From Dorea sp. CAG:317 (GTDB lineage: Bacteria; Bacillota; Clostridia; Lachnospirales; Lachnospiraceae): DNA of 64,000 nucleotides. The DNA is taken from assembly GCA_000433535.1 (NCBI GenBank), contig FR892666.1, positions 29,272 to 93,271 on the forward strand, written 5' to 3'. Of the stretch, positions 52,816-61,602 are shown piece after piece (position 1 is the first letter of the stretch; each line of letters starts with the position of its first letter). The position numbers and the translations under genes are program-made. The notes beneath the pieces are model-generated. The model did not search any database and was not told the DNA's origin. It worked only from the letters and a program-made list of their open reading frames with translations.

Positions 52816-53403
52816 CTATCTGTCCCAGCATGTCTTTTCATCTTCTTTTGTAATTTCACGGATTGCTTTACACGGGTTTCCAACCGCCACCGAGTTGTCC
52901 GGAATATCTTTTACGACAACACTTCCTCCTCCGATCACCACATTACTTCCAATTGTCACCCCCGGCATTACCTGCACACCGGCTCCGATCCACACATTGT
53001 CTCCAACTGTGATCGGATATGCGTATTCCAGCCCTTGATTTCTTCTAACCGCATCAATTGGATGTCCCGCTGTATGGAAGCCGCAATCCGGAGCAATAAA
53101 TACATTATCTCCAAAGGTTACTTTCCCACCATCTAAGATTACCAGATTATGATTGGAATAAAAATTCTCCCCGATCTCAATATTATATCCGTAATCGCAC
53201 CAAAAAGGGGCTGTAATGCAGAAGTTTTCTCCTGTTTTCCCCAACAATTTCTTCAAAATGATTCTCTGGTTTTCTTCATCCGATGGGCGAAGTTGATTAT
53301 AATCATAGCATAGATTTTTCGCTTCTGTTCTTTCTTTATACAATGTTTCATCATAATTCGCATCATAAAGTTTCTTTGTTACCATCTTCTCTTTTTCTGT
53401 CAT
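52816..53403 (-). CDS. maltose/galactoside O-acetyltransferase family enzyme
   Basis: The 195-residue protein has the Mac N-terminal domain (MVTKKLYDANYDETL) and then hexapeptide repeats forming a left-handed beta helix, with the catalytic His in GFHTAGHP and the ending GNPCKAIREI. It transfers acetyl from acetyl-CoA to a sugar hydroxyl; the sugar is unknown. The start ATG 53403 follows GGAGGCAGGGA. It lies shortly after the DUF4230 gene and may share its transcript. Confidence 0.92.
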   Translation of the reverse strand: MTEKEKMVTKKLYDANYDETLYKERTEAKNLCYDYNQLRPSDEENQRIILKKLLGKTGENFCITAPFWCDYGYNIEIGENFYSNHNLVILDGGKVTFGDNVFIAPDCGFHTAGHPIDAVRRNQGLEYAYPITVGDNVWIGAGVQVMPGVTIGSNVVIGGGSVVVKDIPDNSVAVGNPCKAIREITKEDEKTCWDR

Positions 53404-53450
53404 TTGATTCCCTGCCTCCACTTTCACATTTTTTCTATTTCTCATCACTT

Positions 53451-54098
53451 TTATTTGTCTTTGAAAACAATTTTATACTCGTCAAGATCATATTCATCTG
53501 CAAAAAATCCCGTCAGCATAGTCTCTGCATTACTTCTCGCATTTTCCAGTAATCCATTGGCAATTGCATTTTCCTGAGCGTTTAACTTCATTTTCTTTAC
53601 TGCATCATTATTTTCTTCCAAGGTGATTTTACTGAAAATACTTTCTTCCTCGTGATAAACTTTAAAAGAATCCATATCCAGTTCATTGCTCAATACTTTC
53701 GCTTCCGGAAGTTTTACTTCAATCGTTTTATTCTTTTCTTTCCATTCAATCTCGTTAAAATCATATCCCGCTTTGATGACAATATCGTAACTATATATGT
53801 ATTTACTCTGAGTAAATGGGATTCGCATTCCATACAACTCTTTCGCATCTTCCGTTACATTCACTTCTGTACAATACGCAGACTGCGTTGCCATCTCGCC
53901 AATATCTTCAAAACCTATTTTTGTTGTTTTACTTTCAGACACGTTAATCACGCATACACCTACTCCAATTGCTGCCACAATAGCCATCAAAAGCGCAAGC
54001 TTTAAAATAGTCCCAAAATTTCTGCTCACAAATCTGCTCACCTTACTATTCTTCGTTTTTTTCTCTTTCCTATTTTTTCTTTCCATCTGCTCTCTCAT
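53451..54098 (-). CDS. DUF4230 membrane-anchored protein
   Basis: The 215-residue protein has a strongly basic N-terminus (1-25), one membrane helix (about 31-51) and an outer DUF4230 domain (about 55-215) rich in beta strands. A final helical part contains QENAIANGLLENARSNAE. Family function is unknown. GGATAC-type spacing before the start is weak. The acetyltransferase gene follows at about 50 bases. Confidence 0.85.
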   Translation of the reverse strand: MREQMERKNRKEKKTKNSKVSRFVSRNFGTILKLALLMAIVAAIGVGVCVINVSESKTTKIGFEDIGEMATQSAYCTEVNVTEDAKELYGMRIPFTQSKYIYSYDIVIKAGYDFNEIEWKEKNKTIEVKLPEAKVLSNELDMDSFKVYHEEESIFSKITLEENNDAVKKMKLNAQENAIANGLLENARSNAETMLTGFFADEYDLDEYKIVFKDK

Positions 54099-54203
54099 GA
54101 CTGTATCCTCCGATTTTCATTTTCTTCACTCATTATCTTTTAATTATCTAACATTAACACAATTTCTGCAATCTATAAACACAAGAAATATAAAACATCG
54201 GAA

Positions 54204-54234
54204 TAAAAAAGGAGCATCTCACAGACGCCCCTTA
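54204..54234 (-). terminator. terminator of the NifX/ATPase cluster
   Basis: GGGGCGTCT pairs with AGATGCTCC around GTG on the minus strand, followed by six T. Confidence 0.85.
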
Positions 54235-54268
54235 GGATCCAATACATTGGAAAACATTTGATTGAAAA

Positions 54269-54625
54269 CTAACCGTTGCAGTTTCCTTCATGCGCATGTT
54301 CGTGACATACAGCACCGGTAGATTTGAGTTCTCCTTTCAGCCATGCCTCTACACAATCTTTTGCATCTCCCTGTGCTCCGACGATCACTTCTACATTTCT
54401 CTCATTGAAAATATCGACAGCACCGCCGCCCATACCTCCTGCAATAATCACTTCTGCACCATTATCTGCCAGAAAATTCGGCAAAAATCCCGGACGGTGT
54501 CCCGGATTCGGAACGCTCTTTTCGTCTACAATTTTGTTATCCTCTACATCGAAGAAGATAAAGTTCTCACAGTGTCCAAAATGTCCTGCTACGGTGTGTC
54601 CCATAGCTGCTACAGCAATTTTCAT
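54269..54625 (-). CDS. NifX/NifB-type dinitrogenase cofactor-biosynthesis domain protein
   Basis: The 118-residue protein is a single NifX/NafY-like domain (MKIAVAAMGHTVAGHFGHCENF), with a conserved GGMGGGAVDIF. It ends with a His-rich tail (CHEHAHEGNCNG) fit for metal binding. No nitrogenase genes are near; in such clusters these proteins are thought to hold metal-sulfur clusters. AAGGAG precedes the start. It lies about 50 bases after the last ATPase gene. Confidence 0.9.
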   Translation of the reverse strand: MKIAVAAMGHTVAGHFGHCENFIFFDVEDNKIVDEKSVPNPGHRPGFLPNFLADNGAEVIIAGGMGGGAVDIFNERNVEVIVGAQGDAKDCVEAWLKGELKSTGAVCHEHAHEGNCNG

Positions 54626-54676
54626 AATTCATTACTCCTTTTTCATCTTTATTTGTTATTTTTGATATAACCTGAA

Positions 54677-55552
54677 TTAATTCTTCTGTGCCAGCCCCAA
54701 AAGCCCTCGCACATTTTTATAAACTTCCAAAAGCGCAGTCCTTGCAGCACAGTCAATCTCTGCCAGACTTTTTCCTTCATTGATTGCCTCGGAAGCCGTT
54801 TTATCATAAGGGATCTTCCCCACAAATGGAATTGCATTTTCCTCACAAAAAGAAAGGATTTGCTCTGTATTTCCCGGACTCTGGTCCCATTTATTCACAC
54901 AGACCGCAAGCTTCGTCTCAAGCGTCCCTGCCGTTTTCACAAGACGCTTCAGATCATGGAGCCCTGATACCGATGGTTCTGCAACTACAAGAGCCAGATC
55001 CATTCCACTGACGGAAGCTATGACCGGGCAGCCAATCCCCGGAGAGCCATCCACAATGGCAAGCTCCGTCTCAGGCGCATGCTTCAGCATGTCAAGCTTC
55101 ACTGCTGTCACCAGTTTGCCGGAATTTCCACGACTCATTTTCAACGTTGCCGTACTAAATACTGTGTCACCAAGATAAAGTTCCTGTTTTCCTGCCACAT
55201 CTTCTACCAGGCGCACTGCATCATTCGGACAGACATATTGACAGACACCACAGCCTTCACAATGATATTCATCCACACCATAGGACCTTCCCTTGTCTGA
55301 AATAGCGTTGAACCTACATTTTTCTGCACAGTTTCCGCAGTGTACACACAAAGTCTCATCTATAACCGCTTTTTTTGACCCGATAAATTCCTTAGTTCTG
55401 CACTCGCCTGTTTTCTCTGTAACAATATGAAGATTCGGCGCATCCACATCACAGTCTGCAATAGCATGTGATTGCGAAAACTGAATAAATGCAGCAGCCG
55501 TTGTCGTTTTACCGGTTCCACCTTTTCCACTCAAAATCAGAAGTCTCTTCAT
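54677..55552 (-). CDS. MinD-type P-loop ATPase with ferredoxin insert (second of pair)
   Basis: The 291-residue protein has the deviant Walker A LSGKGGTGKTTTA (7-19), then a two-cluster [4Fe-4S] ferredoxin insert (CVHCGNCAEKC and CEGCGVCQYVC, about 70-110), Switch II VDGSPGIGCPV, and the late IPYDKTASEAI segment. Such proteins are relatives of NBP35 and likely handle Fe-S or metal cofactors. Its start overlaps the stop of the neighbouring paralogue by four bases. Confidence 0.93.
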   Translation of the reverse strand: MKRLLILSGKGGTGKTTTAAAFIQFSQSHAIADCDVDAPNLHIVTEKTGECRTKEFIGSKKAVIDETLCVHCGNCAEKCRFNAISDKGRSYGVDEYHCEGCGVCQYVCPNDAVRLVEDVAGKQELYLGDTVFSTATLKMSRGNSGKLVTAVKLDMLKHAPETELAIVDGSPGIGCPVIASVSGMDLALVVAEPSVSGLHDLKRLVKTAGTLETKLAVCVNKWDQSPGNTEQILSFCEENAIPFVGKIPYDKTASEAINEGKSLAEIDCAARTALLEVYKNVRGLLGLAQKN

Positions 55553-56385
55553 GATCTCTCACCTCCGATTTTCTTCAAAATATCCCGGAACAGTAAACGA
55601 TACTCTTCCTTCTCTTCACATACAATCTTTCCTTTTGCAGAAAGCTCTGCTGCCTCCCCATCATAAGGAATTCTCGCCAGAATTTCAATTTGATTCTCTA
55701 TACAGAACTTTTCCATAGGTTCATACGGAAGATCCTGTTTGTTGATGACAATTCCGCATTTCTTTCCTAACAGATTCACTAATTCATAGACCATCTTAAA
55801 ATTGTGAAAGCCAAATGAAGTCGGCTCTGCCACTAAAATACAATAGTCTGCATCCCCGATGCTCTCATTGACACTGCATGCGCTTCCCGGAGGGCAATCA
55901 ACAATGCTAAGTCCGTCCCTTTGAAATCCTTCCTTTTTTGCAGCTTTGATCACTGCAATACCTGAAGCTTCCCCGATATTTAAGATTCCTGTAACAACAT
56001 GAACCTGTTCGTGAACCCCCGTTTCCACATGTCCCAGTTCATATTCTGCTTCGATGACAGCATCTTGCGGACAAACAAGCTTACATCCACCACAGGAATG
56101 GCACACTTCCGAAAAAAGCATGGGCTTATCCTTCACATACACAAGAGCGTGGAACTGACAGAAATCTACACATTTTCTGCATCCGTCACATCTGTCTTCA
56201 CGAAACTCAGGCAGGCATCTGTAAACGATTTTATTTTCCACATTTTGCGGTTTCAGAAATAATCTACCATTTGGCTCTTCCACATCACAATCTATATACG
56301 TTGATCGTCCTGCGGATACAGCAAGATTTACAGACACAAATGTCTTTCCTGCGCCGCCTTTACCACTTAGAACTGCAATTTTCAT
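55549..56385 (-). CDS. MinD-type P-loop ATPase with ferredoxin insert (first of pair)
   Basis: The 278-residue protein is a paralogue of the next gene: LSGKGGAGKTFVS (6-18), a two-cluster ferredoxin insert (CDGCRKCVDFC and CHSCGGCKLVC, about 63-105), and Switch II VDCPPGSACSV. The two may form a heterodimer. It overlaps its neighbours at both ends by one to four bases, so the three genes are translationally coupled. Confidence 0.93.
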   Translation of the reverse strand: MKIAVLSGKGGAGKTFVSVNLAVSAGRSTYIDCDVEEPNGRLFLKPQNVENKIVYRCLPEFREDRCDGCRKCVDFCQFHALVYVKDKPMLFSEVCHSCGGCKLVCPQDAVIEAEYELGHVETGVHEQVHVVTGILNIGEASGIAVIKAAKKEGFQRDGLSIVDCPPGSACSVNESIGDADYCILVAEPTSFGFHNFKMVYELVNLLGKKCGIVINKQDLPYEPMEKFCIENQIEILARIPYDGEAAELSAKGKIVCEEKEEYRLLFRDILKKIGGERS

Positions 56386-57113
56386 TATTGTATCCCGTGA
56401 AAGCCTGCATGAAACTTCGTAAGTTCTGACAGCTTCTCTTCCTTTAATAATTTTACATTTTCTCTTGCATCTTCTACCTGCGATTTATACACTTTGATCT
56501 CGGCTGCTTTAAATACATTTCCTGCATTTTCACCGCAGCGAACAGTAATAACCGTATCTGCACCGCTGTCTAATACAAACTGTGCCGCTTTTAATCCTGC
56601 ACCGCCTTCTGCCTCTGCAGCAGGATTCTCTATTATTTCAACCGCGTCTTCATTTCCATCACACACCATAAAATAAGGTGCTCTGGCAAATGATACACAG
56701 ACATCTTTCTTATTTTCATCCAAAGGTATTGCAATTTTCATACCAGACTCCTCCTTCTTTCTCTTCTCTTGTCTGTAACAGCGGTGCATTCTCTGCCCTC
56801 TGCAGCAGACACTTGATTCTTCCTCACACAAATGAAAATCACCGCCCCGAATCACCAGTGTACTGCCATCAACTATAGCTTCGGCAATCTTCTTTCTCGC
56901 CTCTGCGTAAATCAGTTGAACCGTTGTTCTTGCTACATTCATGTACGCACTGCATTCCTCCTGCGAGAAGTTCTCCTTATCGATCAGACGAATGGTCTCA
57001 TATTCATCCACCGTCAAGACCACTTCTTTTCTAACACCACCTGCCTGTGTCGGGGTAAATTCATTATATCTTGGCATAGAACATACCCTTCGGCATTTTC
57101 TCGGACGCGGCAT
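56385..57113 (-). CDS. DUF134 DNA-binding protein fused to a NifX-like domain
   Basis: The 242-residue protein starts with MPRPRKCRRVC, the DUF134 signature, followed by a sigma-70-like helix-turn-helix (FSQEECSAYMNVARTTVQLI), a Cys-containing linker (CEEESSVCCRGQRMHRC) and a C-terminal NifX-like domain (from MKIAIPLDE, about residue 125). It likely regulates the cluster in response to the metal cofactor state. ATG 57113 follows AAGGAGG; a longer frame to 57161 has no good site. Confidence 0.88.
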   Translation of the reverse strand: MPRPRKCRRVCSMPRYNEFTPTQAGGVRKEVVLTVDEYETIRLIDKENFSQEECSAYMNVARTTVQLIYAEARKKIAEAIVDGSTLVIRGGDFHLCEEESSVCCRGQRMHRCYRQEKRKKEESGMKIAIPLDENKKDVCVSFARAPYFMVCDGNEDAVEIIENPAAEAEGGAGLKAAQFVLDSGADTVITVRCGENAGNVFKAAEIKVYKSQVEDARENVKLLKEEKLSELTKFHAGFHGIQ

Positions 57114-57149
57114 GAAATTCTCCTCCTTTTCATACGCATTTTCATTTAT

Positions 57150-57199
57150 GGCATATGTCATTTATATCTCTATCATACACCTTTATTGGAATATGTCAA
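57150..57199 (-). promoter_or_regulatory. promoter and repeated operator-like boxes of the NifX/ATPase cluster
   Basis: TTGACA and TATGAT are 16 bases apart on the minus strand (57172-57199). The box TGACATATGCC at 57150-57160 repeats as TGACATATTCC at 57188-57198, the second overlapping the -35. The two boxes are direct repeats 38 bases apart, fit for the DUF134 protein. Confidence 0.5.
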
Positions 57200-57268
57200 T
57201 AACCATCTTGGATTCTGATGCAAATAAACCACCCCGGATATCTATACCGGAATGGTTATGTTATACTA

Positions 57269-57718
57269 CTATATTTCTCTTAATGTTTTAGAAATCATTA
57301 AATATATTACAGTCAGTGGTATTACTACACAGGCAAACATTATAGTTATCCATATCGGAATCTGCACTTCTGGTCTAAGTCCCAATATTGATATTCCCAT
57401 ATAAATACTACCTATAATTTCCAATAAATTCTGCACTTTTTTGCGTTCTTCCTGAAGCTGTAATCTACTCTTTATCTTCTCTGATCTCCAATTTCCATAT
57501 TTAATTTGAATATCATTCATATCTTCATCAGAGACAAGTTCGTCCATACTTACCCCTAATTCTAACGCCAGCTTTTTTGCCATAATCAAATCCGGACATC
57601 TCGAACCATTTTCCCAGCGACAAATAGTTTGCCTTGAAACATATAATTGATCTGCCAGCTGCTGTTGCGTAAGGTTTTTTTCTTCTCTTAACTTCTTGAT
57701 GTTATCATTTAATGCCAT
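57269..57718 (-). CDS. Xre-family helix-turn-helix regulator with membrane segments
   Basis: The 149-residue protein has an N-terminal Xre/Cro helix-turn-helix (IKKLREEKNLTQQQLADQL, ICRWENGSRCPD; 1-65) and two hydrophobic helices near the C-terminus (about 95-115 and 122-142), so it probably sits on the membrane. Target genes are unknown. It is not clearly linked with its neighbours. Confidence 0.88.
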   Translation of the reverse strand: MALNDNIKKLREEKNLTQQQLADQLYVSRQTICRWENGSRCPDLIMAKKLALELGVSMDELVSDEDMNDIQIKYGNWRSEKIKSRLQLQEERKKVQNLLEIIGSIYMGISILGLRPEVQIPIWITIMFACVVIPLTVIYLMISKTLREI

Positions 57719-57833
57719 ACTATATACCTCTCTTTCACCTTTATCATATACCGCTAAAGCTTAAAACAAAAGCAACTGTATGGTTTCCCTTGTTTCCATT
57801 TTGGTAACACCGTGCTAGGCTCAACAAAACCAT

Positions 57834-58160
57834 TTATTTCCAGTTCTTGTCCATGATTTCTTTCGCCTGTTCTTCGGTAAGCTGATATTCTTCTTTTATT
57901 TGGGAAAGAGTTTCATCATAAGACAAACCTAATTTTCTACACATCTCTATTCCACCTTGTTGCTTTCCAGCCAGTCTTCCATGCGCATCTGCTTCTTTCA
58001 ATTCTTCTGCAAATAATTCATTTAATGCGTCACACATCCTTTTTTCCTCCTCCATCTGCTTCCAATTCGCTCTCTCAATCAGGTTCATTACTGCAGAGTA
58101 ATCTTTGGAATGTCTATTTTTCTCATAATTCGAAGCGCCGCCGCAAATGCCGGATGCCAT
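57834..58160 (-). pseudogene. C-terminal remnant of an Rpn/PD-(D/E)XK transposase-like nuclease
   Basis: The 108-residue frame resembles only the tail of Rpn-family (recombination-promoting nuclease) proteins: the helical MNLIERANWKQMEEEKRM part, an ELFAEEL segment and GxxxGxxxGxxxM-like helices. The nuclease core is absent and the first codons (ASGICGGAS) look unrelated. It has no good ribosome site. Read as a broken gene. Confidence 0.6.
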
Positions 58161-58429
58161 TGTAACTTTTCTTTACTCATCTTACGCTCCTTCCCGCAGG
58201 AAAGATGTAAAATAAGCTAGTCTTATAGAATAATTATAAAGACACTTTCTCAAATATACAACAGCTTTCCTGCCATATCTAATTGTGATTTTGGAAATCT
58301 TGGAATTCTCTGACCGAATGGTCTGAATCTTATAGATAACGTTCCTTAGAATTCTTTGATAAGATTAGTATAGGGGATAGAACGGGAAAATGCAAGAATC
58401 TACTATAATTTGCTCTCGCTCGCCTTATG

Positions 58430-58602
58430 TAAGCCACACTCAGTTGTGGTTCTCTCCCACTACTTACGGCAGCGCAGCACAAGCTCACGAACAATTCGTT
58501 CGCTTGTAGGGCATACGCCCTATGAATATTCCCAATCCGTAACCTGCGCTTCCAACCTCGTGAGCAAGCTCACTCAGTTGTGGGGCGTCGCCCCATAAAT
58601 AA
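58430..58602. repeat. hairpin-rich segment upstream of the leuS terminator
   Basis: Within about 170 bases there are four hairpins: ACAAGC..ACGAA/TTCGT..GCTTGT, TAGGGC/GCCCTA, GTGAGC/GCTCAC and TGGGGCG/CGCCCCA. CACTCAGTTGTGG occurs twice as a direct repeat (about 58437 and 58570). The 58161-58430 stretch before it has no coding or regulatory signal that I can support. Confidence 0.5.
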
Positions 58603-58603
58603 T

Positions 58604-58652
58604 TCAAGCCGAGGAAACTTCCCTGTAATGGTGTTCCCTCGGCTTTCATTAT
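58604..58652 (-). terminator. terminator of leuS
   Basis: GCCGAGG pairs with CCTCGGC on the minus strand around a long loop, followed by TTGAATTATTT. Confidence 0.7.
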
Positions 58653-58661
58653 TTGCGCGGC

Positions 58662-61091
58662 TTACTTCTGCACAATATTTATAATCTTCTTCGGTACATA
58701 GATTTCTTTTACGATCGTACCTGTCAGTTTATCTGCTACTGCTTCTTTTCCGGCTGCGATAGCATCTTCTTTGCTGATGTCTGTTGCAATGGAGATGACT
58801 GCTCTTGTTTTTCCGTTGATCTGTACCGGAACTTCAATCTCATCATCCTTCATTTCGCTTTCATCGTAGGTTGGCCATCCTGCTTCGAATACGCTGTTTT
58901 CGTGTCCTAACTGCTCCCACACTTCTTCTGCAATATGTGGTGCAAATGGAGACAGAAGCACTGCCATTGTAGAAAGTGTCTCTACGTCAATTCCACCGGC
59001 TTTCTTCGCAATCTCGATCAATTTGTTATTGTGCTCCATGAAGCCGGAGATTGCTGTATTCAAGCTGAAGCTTTCCAGACGTGTTGTAATGTCTTTCACA
59101 AGCTTGTGGCGTTCTTTTATCATTTCTTTAGATGCTTCTACGTTTGCATCTTTGCTGTCCATAACAAGATTCCAGAATCTCTTTAAGAATCTGTTTACTC
59201 CGTCGATTCCTCTGTCATCCCACTCTGCATCTAACTCCGGCGGTCCAACAAAGAGTTCATACATTCTTAAGGAGTCACATCCGTAATCTCTTACAAGATC
59301 GTCCGGTGATACAACATTTCCTTTGGATTTACTCATCTTGATTCCGTTTTTACCTGTGATCATTCCCTGATTGAACAATTTCTGGAACGGCTCATCAAAA
59401 TCAATTGCTCCGATATCGCACAGGAACTTTGTATAGAAACGTGCATACAGAAGGTGAAGCACTGCGTGTTCCACTCCTCCGATATACATATCTACCGGAA
59501 GCATCTCATCTGCTTTTTCTTTGGATACCAGTTCTTCGTTGTTGTGATTATCTACATAACGAAGGAAATACCAGGAAGATCCTGCCCACTGAGGCATTGT
59601 GTTTGTCTCACGTTTTGCTGGTTTTCCACATACCGGACAAGTGCAGTTTACCCACTCGTCAATTGCTGCAAGCGGAGACTCTCCGGTTCCTGTCGGCTCA
59701 TAAGATTCTACATCCGGAAGCTCCAGCGGAAGCTGATCTTCCGGTACCGGAACATTTCCACAATGTGGACAGTGAATGATCGGGATTGGCTCACCCCAGT
59801 AACGCTGACGGGAGAATACCCAGTCACGCAGCTTGTAATTTACAGTTGCGCGTCCGATTCCACGCTCTTCAATGATATGCGGAGCTTCTTTTTTGAGAAC
59901 AGCGGATTCCATTCCATTCCACTCACCGGAATTAATCATTGTTCCTGCTGCCTCTGTATAAGCTTCTGTCATATTTTCAATTTCTTTTCCGTCTTTTGCA
60001 ATAACCTGAACGATCGGAATACCGAATTTTGTTGCAAACTCAAAGTCACGATCGTCATGCGCCGGTACACACATGATTGCTCCGGTTCCATAATCTGCAA
60101 GTACATAATCTGATAACCAGATTGGTGTCTTTTCTCCATTTAACGGATTGATCGCATAGCTTCCTGTGAACACACCTGTCTTATCTTTATCCTGCAGACG
60201 GTCTACATTGGATTTCATAGAAGCATCGTAAATGTATTTTTCTACTGCCTCTCTTGTCTCATCTGTAGCAAGGCTTGCTGCAAGTTCATGCTCTGGTGCC
60301 AGTACCATAAAGGTTGCTCCGTATAAAGTATCTGGTCTTGTTGTATAAACGGTGATTTTTTCATCTCGTCCTTCTACAGGGAAATCAACTTCGGCGCCAT
60401 AAGATTTGCCAATCCATTCAGCCTGCATCTTTTTCACCTTTTCCGGCCAGTCAAGTTTATCTAAATCACTTAACAGGCGTTCTGCATATGCAGTGATCTT
60501 CAGCATCCACTGACGAAGATTTTTCTTCGTTACTTCGGAGCCACAACGCTCACATTTTCCATTTACAACTTCTTCATTTGCAAGACCTGTCTTACAGGAT
60601 GGGCACCAGTTGATCGGGAATTCCTTCTCATACGCAAGACCTTCTTTAAACATCTTCACGAAGATCCACTGTGTCCACTTGTAATAATTCGGATCTGTAG
60701 TGTTCACTTCGCGATCCCAATCGTAGAGAGCTGCAATCTCATTGATCTGACGCTTAATGTTCTTAATATTTTCCGCTGTAGAAATAGAAGGATGAACTCC
60801 CATCTTGATTGCGTAGTTTTCTGCCGGAAGACCAAATGCATCCCATCCCATTGGATGAATGATGTAATAGCCCTGCTGCAATTTGTATCTGCTCCACACA
60901 TCAGAGATTACATAACCTCTCCAGTGTCCTACATGCAGACCATTTCCTGACGGGTATGGGAACATATCCAGACAGTAATACTTTTCTCTCTTACTGCCAT
61001 CTGCATTTTCTTTTACGTTGACTGGGTTCTTCTCCCAGTTCTCACGCCATTTCTTTTCGATTGCCTTATGATTATAAGGGATCTTTGACAT
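58662..61091 (-). CDS. leuS: leucyl-tRNA synthetase
   Basis: The 809-residue class I synthetase has the HIGH motif as HVGH (GNGLHVGHWRGY, about 50-60), the zinc-like CPSCKTGLANEEV and CPVCGKPAK inserts, an editing domain with TTRPDTLYGATF, and KMSKS (NGIKMSKSKGN). It charges tRNA(Leu). A T-box leader with its own promoter stands upstream, so expression rises when tRNA(Leu) is uncharged. Length fits the bacterial type. Confidence 0.98.
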   Translation of the reverse strand: MSKIPYNHKAIEKKWRENWEKNPVNVKENADGSKREKYYCLDMFPYPSGNGLHVGHWRGYVISDVWSRYKLQQGYYIIHPMGWDAFGLPAENYAIKMGVHPSISTAENIKNIKRQINEIAALYDWDREVNTTDPNYYKWTQWIFVKMFKEGLAYEKEFPINWCPSCKTGLANEEVVNGKCERCGSEVTKKNLRQWMLKITAYAERLLSDLDKLDWPEKVKKMQAEWIGKSYGAEVDFPVEGRDEKITVYTTRPDTLYGATFMVLAPEHELAASLATDETREAVEKYIYDASMKSNVDRLQDKDKTGVFTGSYAINPLNGEKTPIWLSDYVLADYGTGAIMCVPAHDDRDFEFATKFGIPIVQVIAKDGKEIENMTEAYTEAAGTMINSGEWNGMESAVLKKEAPHIIEERGIGRATVNYKLRDWVFSRQRYWGEPIPIIHCPHCGNVPVPEDQLPLELPDVESYEPTGTGESPLAAIDEWVNCTCPVCGKPAKRETNTMPQWAGSSWYFLRYVDNHNNEELVSKEKADEMLPVDMYIGGVEHAVLHLLYARFYTKFLCDIGAIDFDEPFQKLFNQGMITGKNGIKMSKSKGNVVSPDDLVRDYGCDSLRMYELFVGPPELDAEWDDRGIDGVNRFLKRFWNLVMDSKDANVEASKEMIKERHKLVKDITTRLESFSLNTAISGFMEHNNKLIEIAKKAGGIDVETLSTMAVLLSPFAPHIAEEVWEQLGHENSVFEAGWPTYDESEMKDDEIEVPVQINGKTRAVISIATDISKEDAIAAGKEAVADKLTGTIVKEIYVPKKIINIVQK

Positions 61092-61133
61092 AATAACTTC
61101 CTCACTTTCTGGTTTTTATGTGGTTCTTTGAAT

Positions 61134-61178
61134 CTAAAAAAAGAAAGCCTTTCCATCTCTTAAGAGACGAAAAGGCTT
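61134..61178 (-). terminator. T-box terminator hairpin
   Basis: AAGCCTTTTCGTCTC pairs with the region through GAGATGGAAAGGCTT on the minus strand, followed by TCTTTTTTT. It is part of the leuS T-box. Confidence 0.9.
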
Positions 61179-61386
61179 ATTTTCCGTGGTACCACTCTTC
61201 TTCATTTGCATCTGCAAATGCACTCATTCTTTCTGTAACGGGAATTCCCGCCGGCATCTACTTCTTCTTTCAACACCGGAACTCCGAGGCGAGTTCAAAG
61301 CTTCTACCTCCTGCCTTGCACCTACCGACAGTTCTCTGAACGGTTTACACTCCTACTGATCCTCTTCACTGTTTTTGCCATATATG
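61138..61386 (-). promoter_or_regulatory. leucine T-box riboswitch
   Basis: The T-box core GAGTGGTACCACGG lies at 61183-61196. A Stem I region fills about 61270-61370. A CTC leucine codon at 61291-61293, after TTGAA, is a candidate specifier. The leader ends at a terminator that the antiterminator would replace. It controls leuS. Confidence 0.93.
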
Positions 61387-61392
61387 TTAAAT

Positions 61393-61421
61393 ATTATAGG
61401 AAGAATCTTAAAATAAGTCAA
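61393..61421 (-). promoter_or_regulatory. promoter of the leuS T-box transcript
   Basis: TTGACT and TATAAT are separated by 17 bases on the minus strand. The stretch to 61510 has nothing else. Confidence 0.85.
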
Positions 61422-61510
61422 GAGGGTAAATGACAGTATTTTTTATTTCTGACATTTTTAAAATAATTCAACATTTGTTCTAATTTTTGTATAAAAAGTC
61501 ATATTTCTGG

Positions 61511-61573
61511 TTGTTCGAATACATTTTTTCATGTATAATAGATATAAGTTAATCGTACTGAAGGTGTTCAGTA
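61511..61573 (+). promoter_or_regulatory. promoter and inverted repeat before the P-loop gene
   Basis: TTGTTC and TATAAT (61534-61539) are 17 bases apart. A dyad, TACTGAA-GGTG-TTCAGTA, follows at 61556-61573 in the leader and may be an operator or hairpin. Confidence 0.65.
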
Positions 61574-61602
61574 TAATATGATACATAAAGGAGATGTTTG
61601 CC

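Noticed and set aside
54269..57113. Nitrogenase-related cluster
   Set aside because: The NifX-like domains alone do not imply nitrogen fixation; nifHDK and nifB core genes are absent.
58410..58598. Short open frame in the gap before leuS
   Set aside because: It has no ribosome site and runs through several hairpins; the structure explains the bases better.
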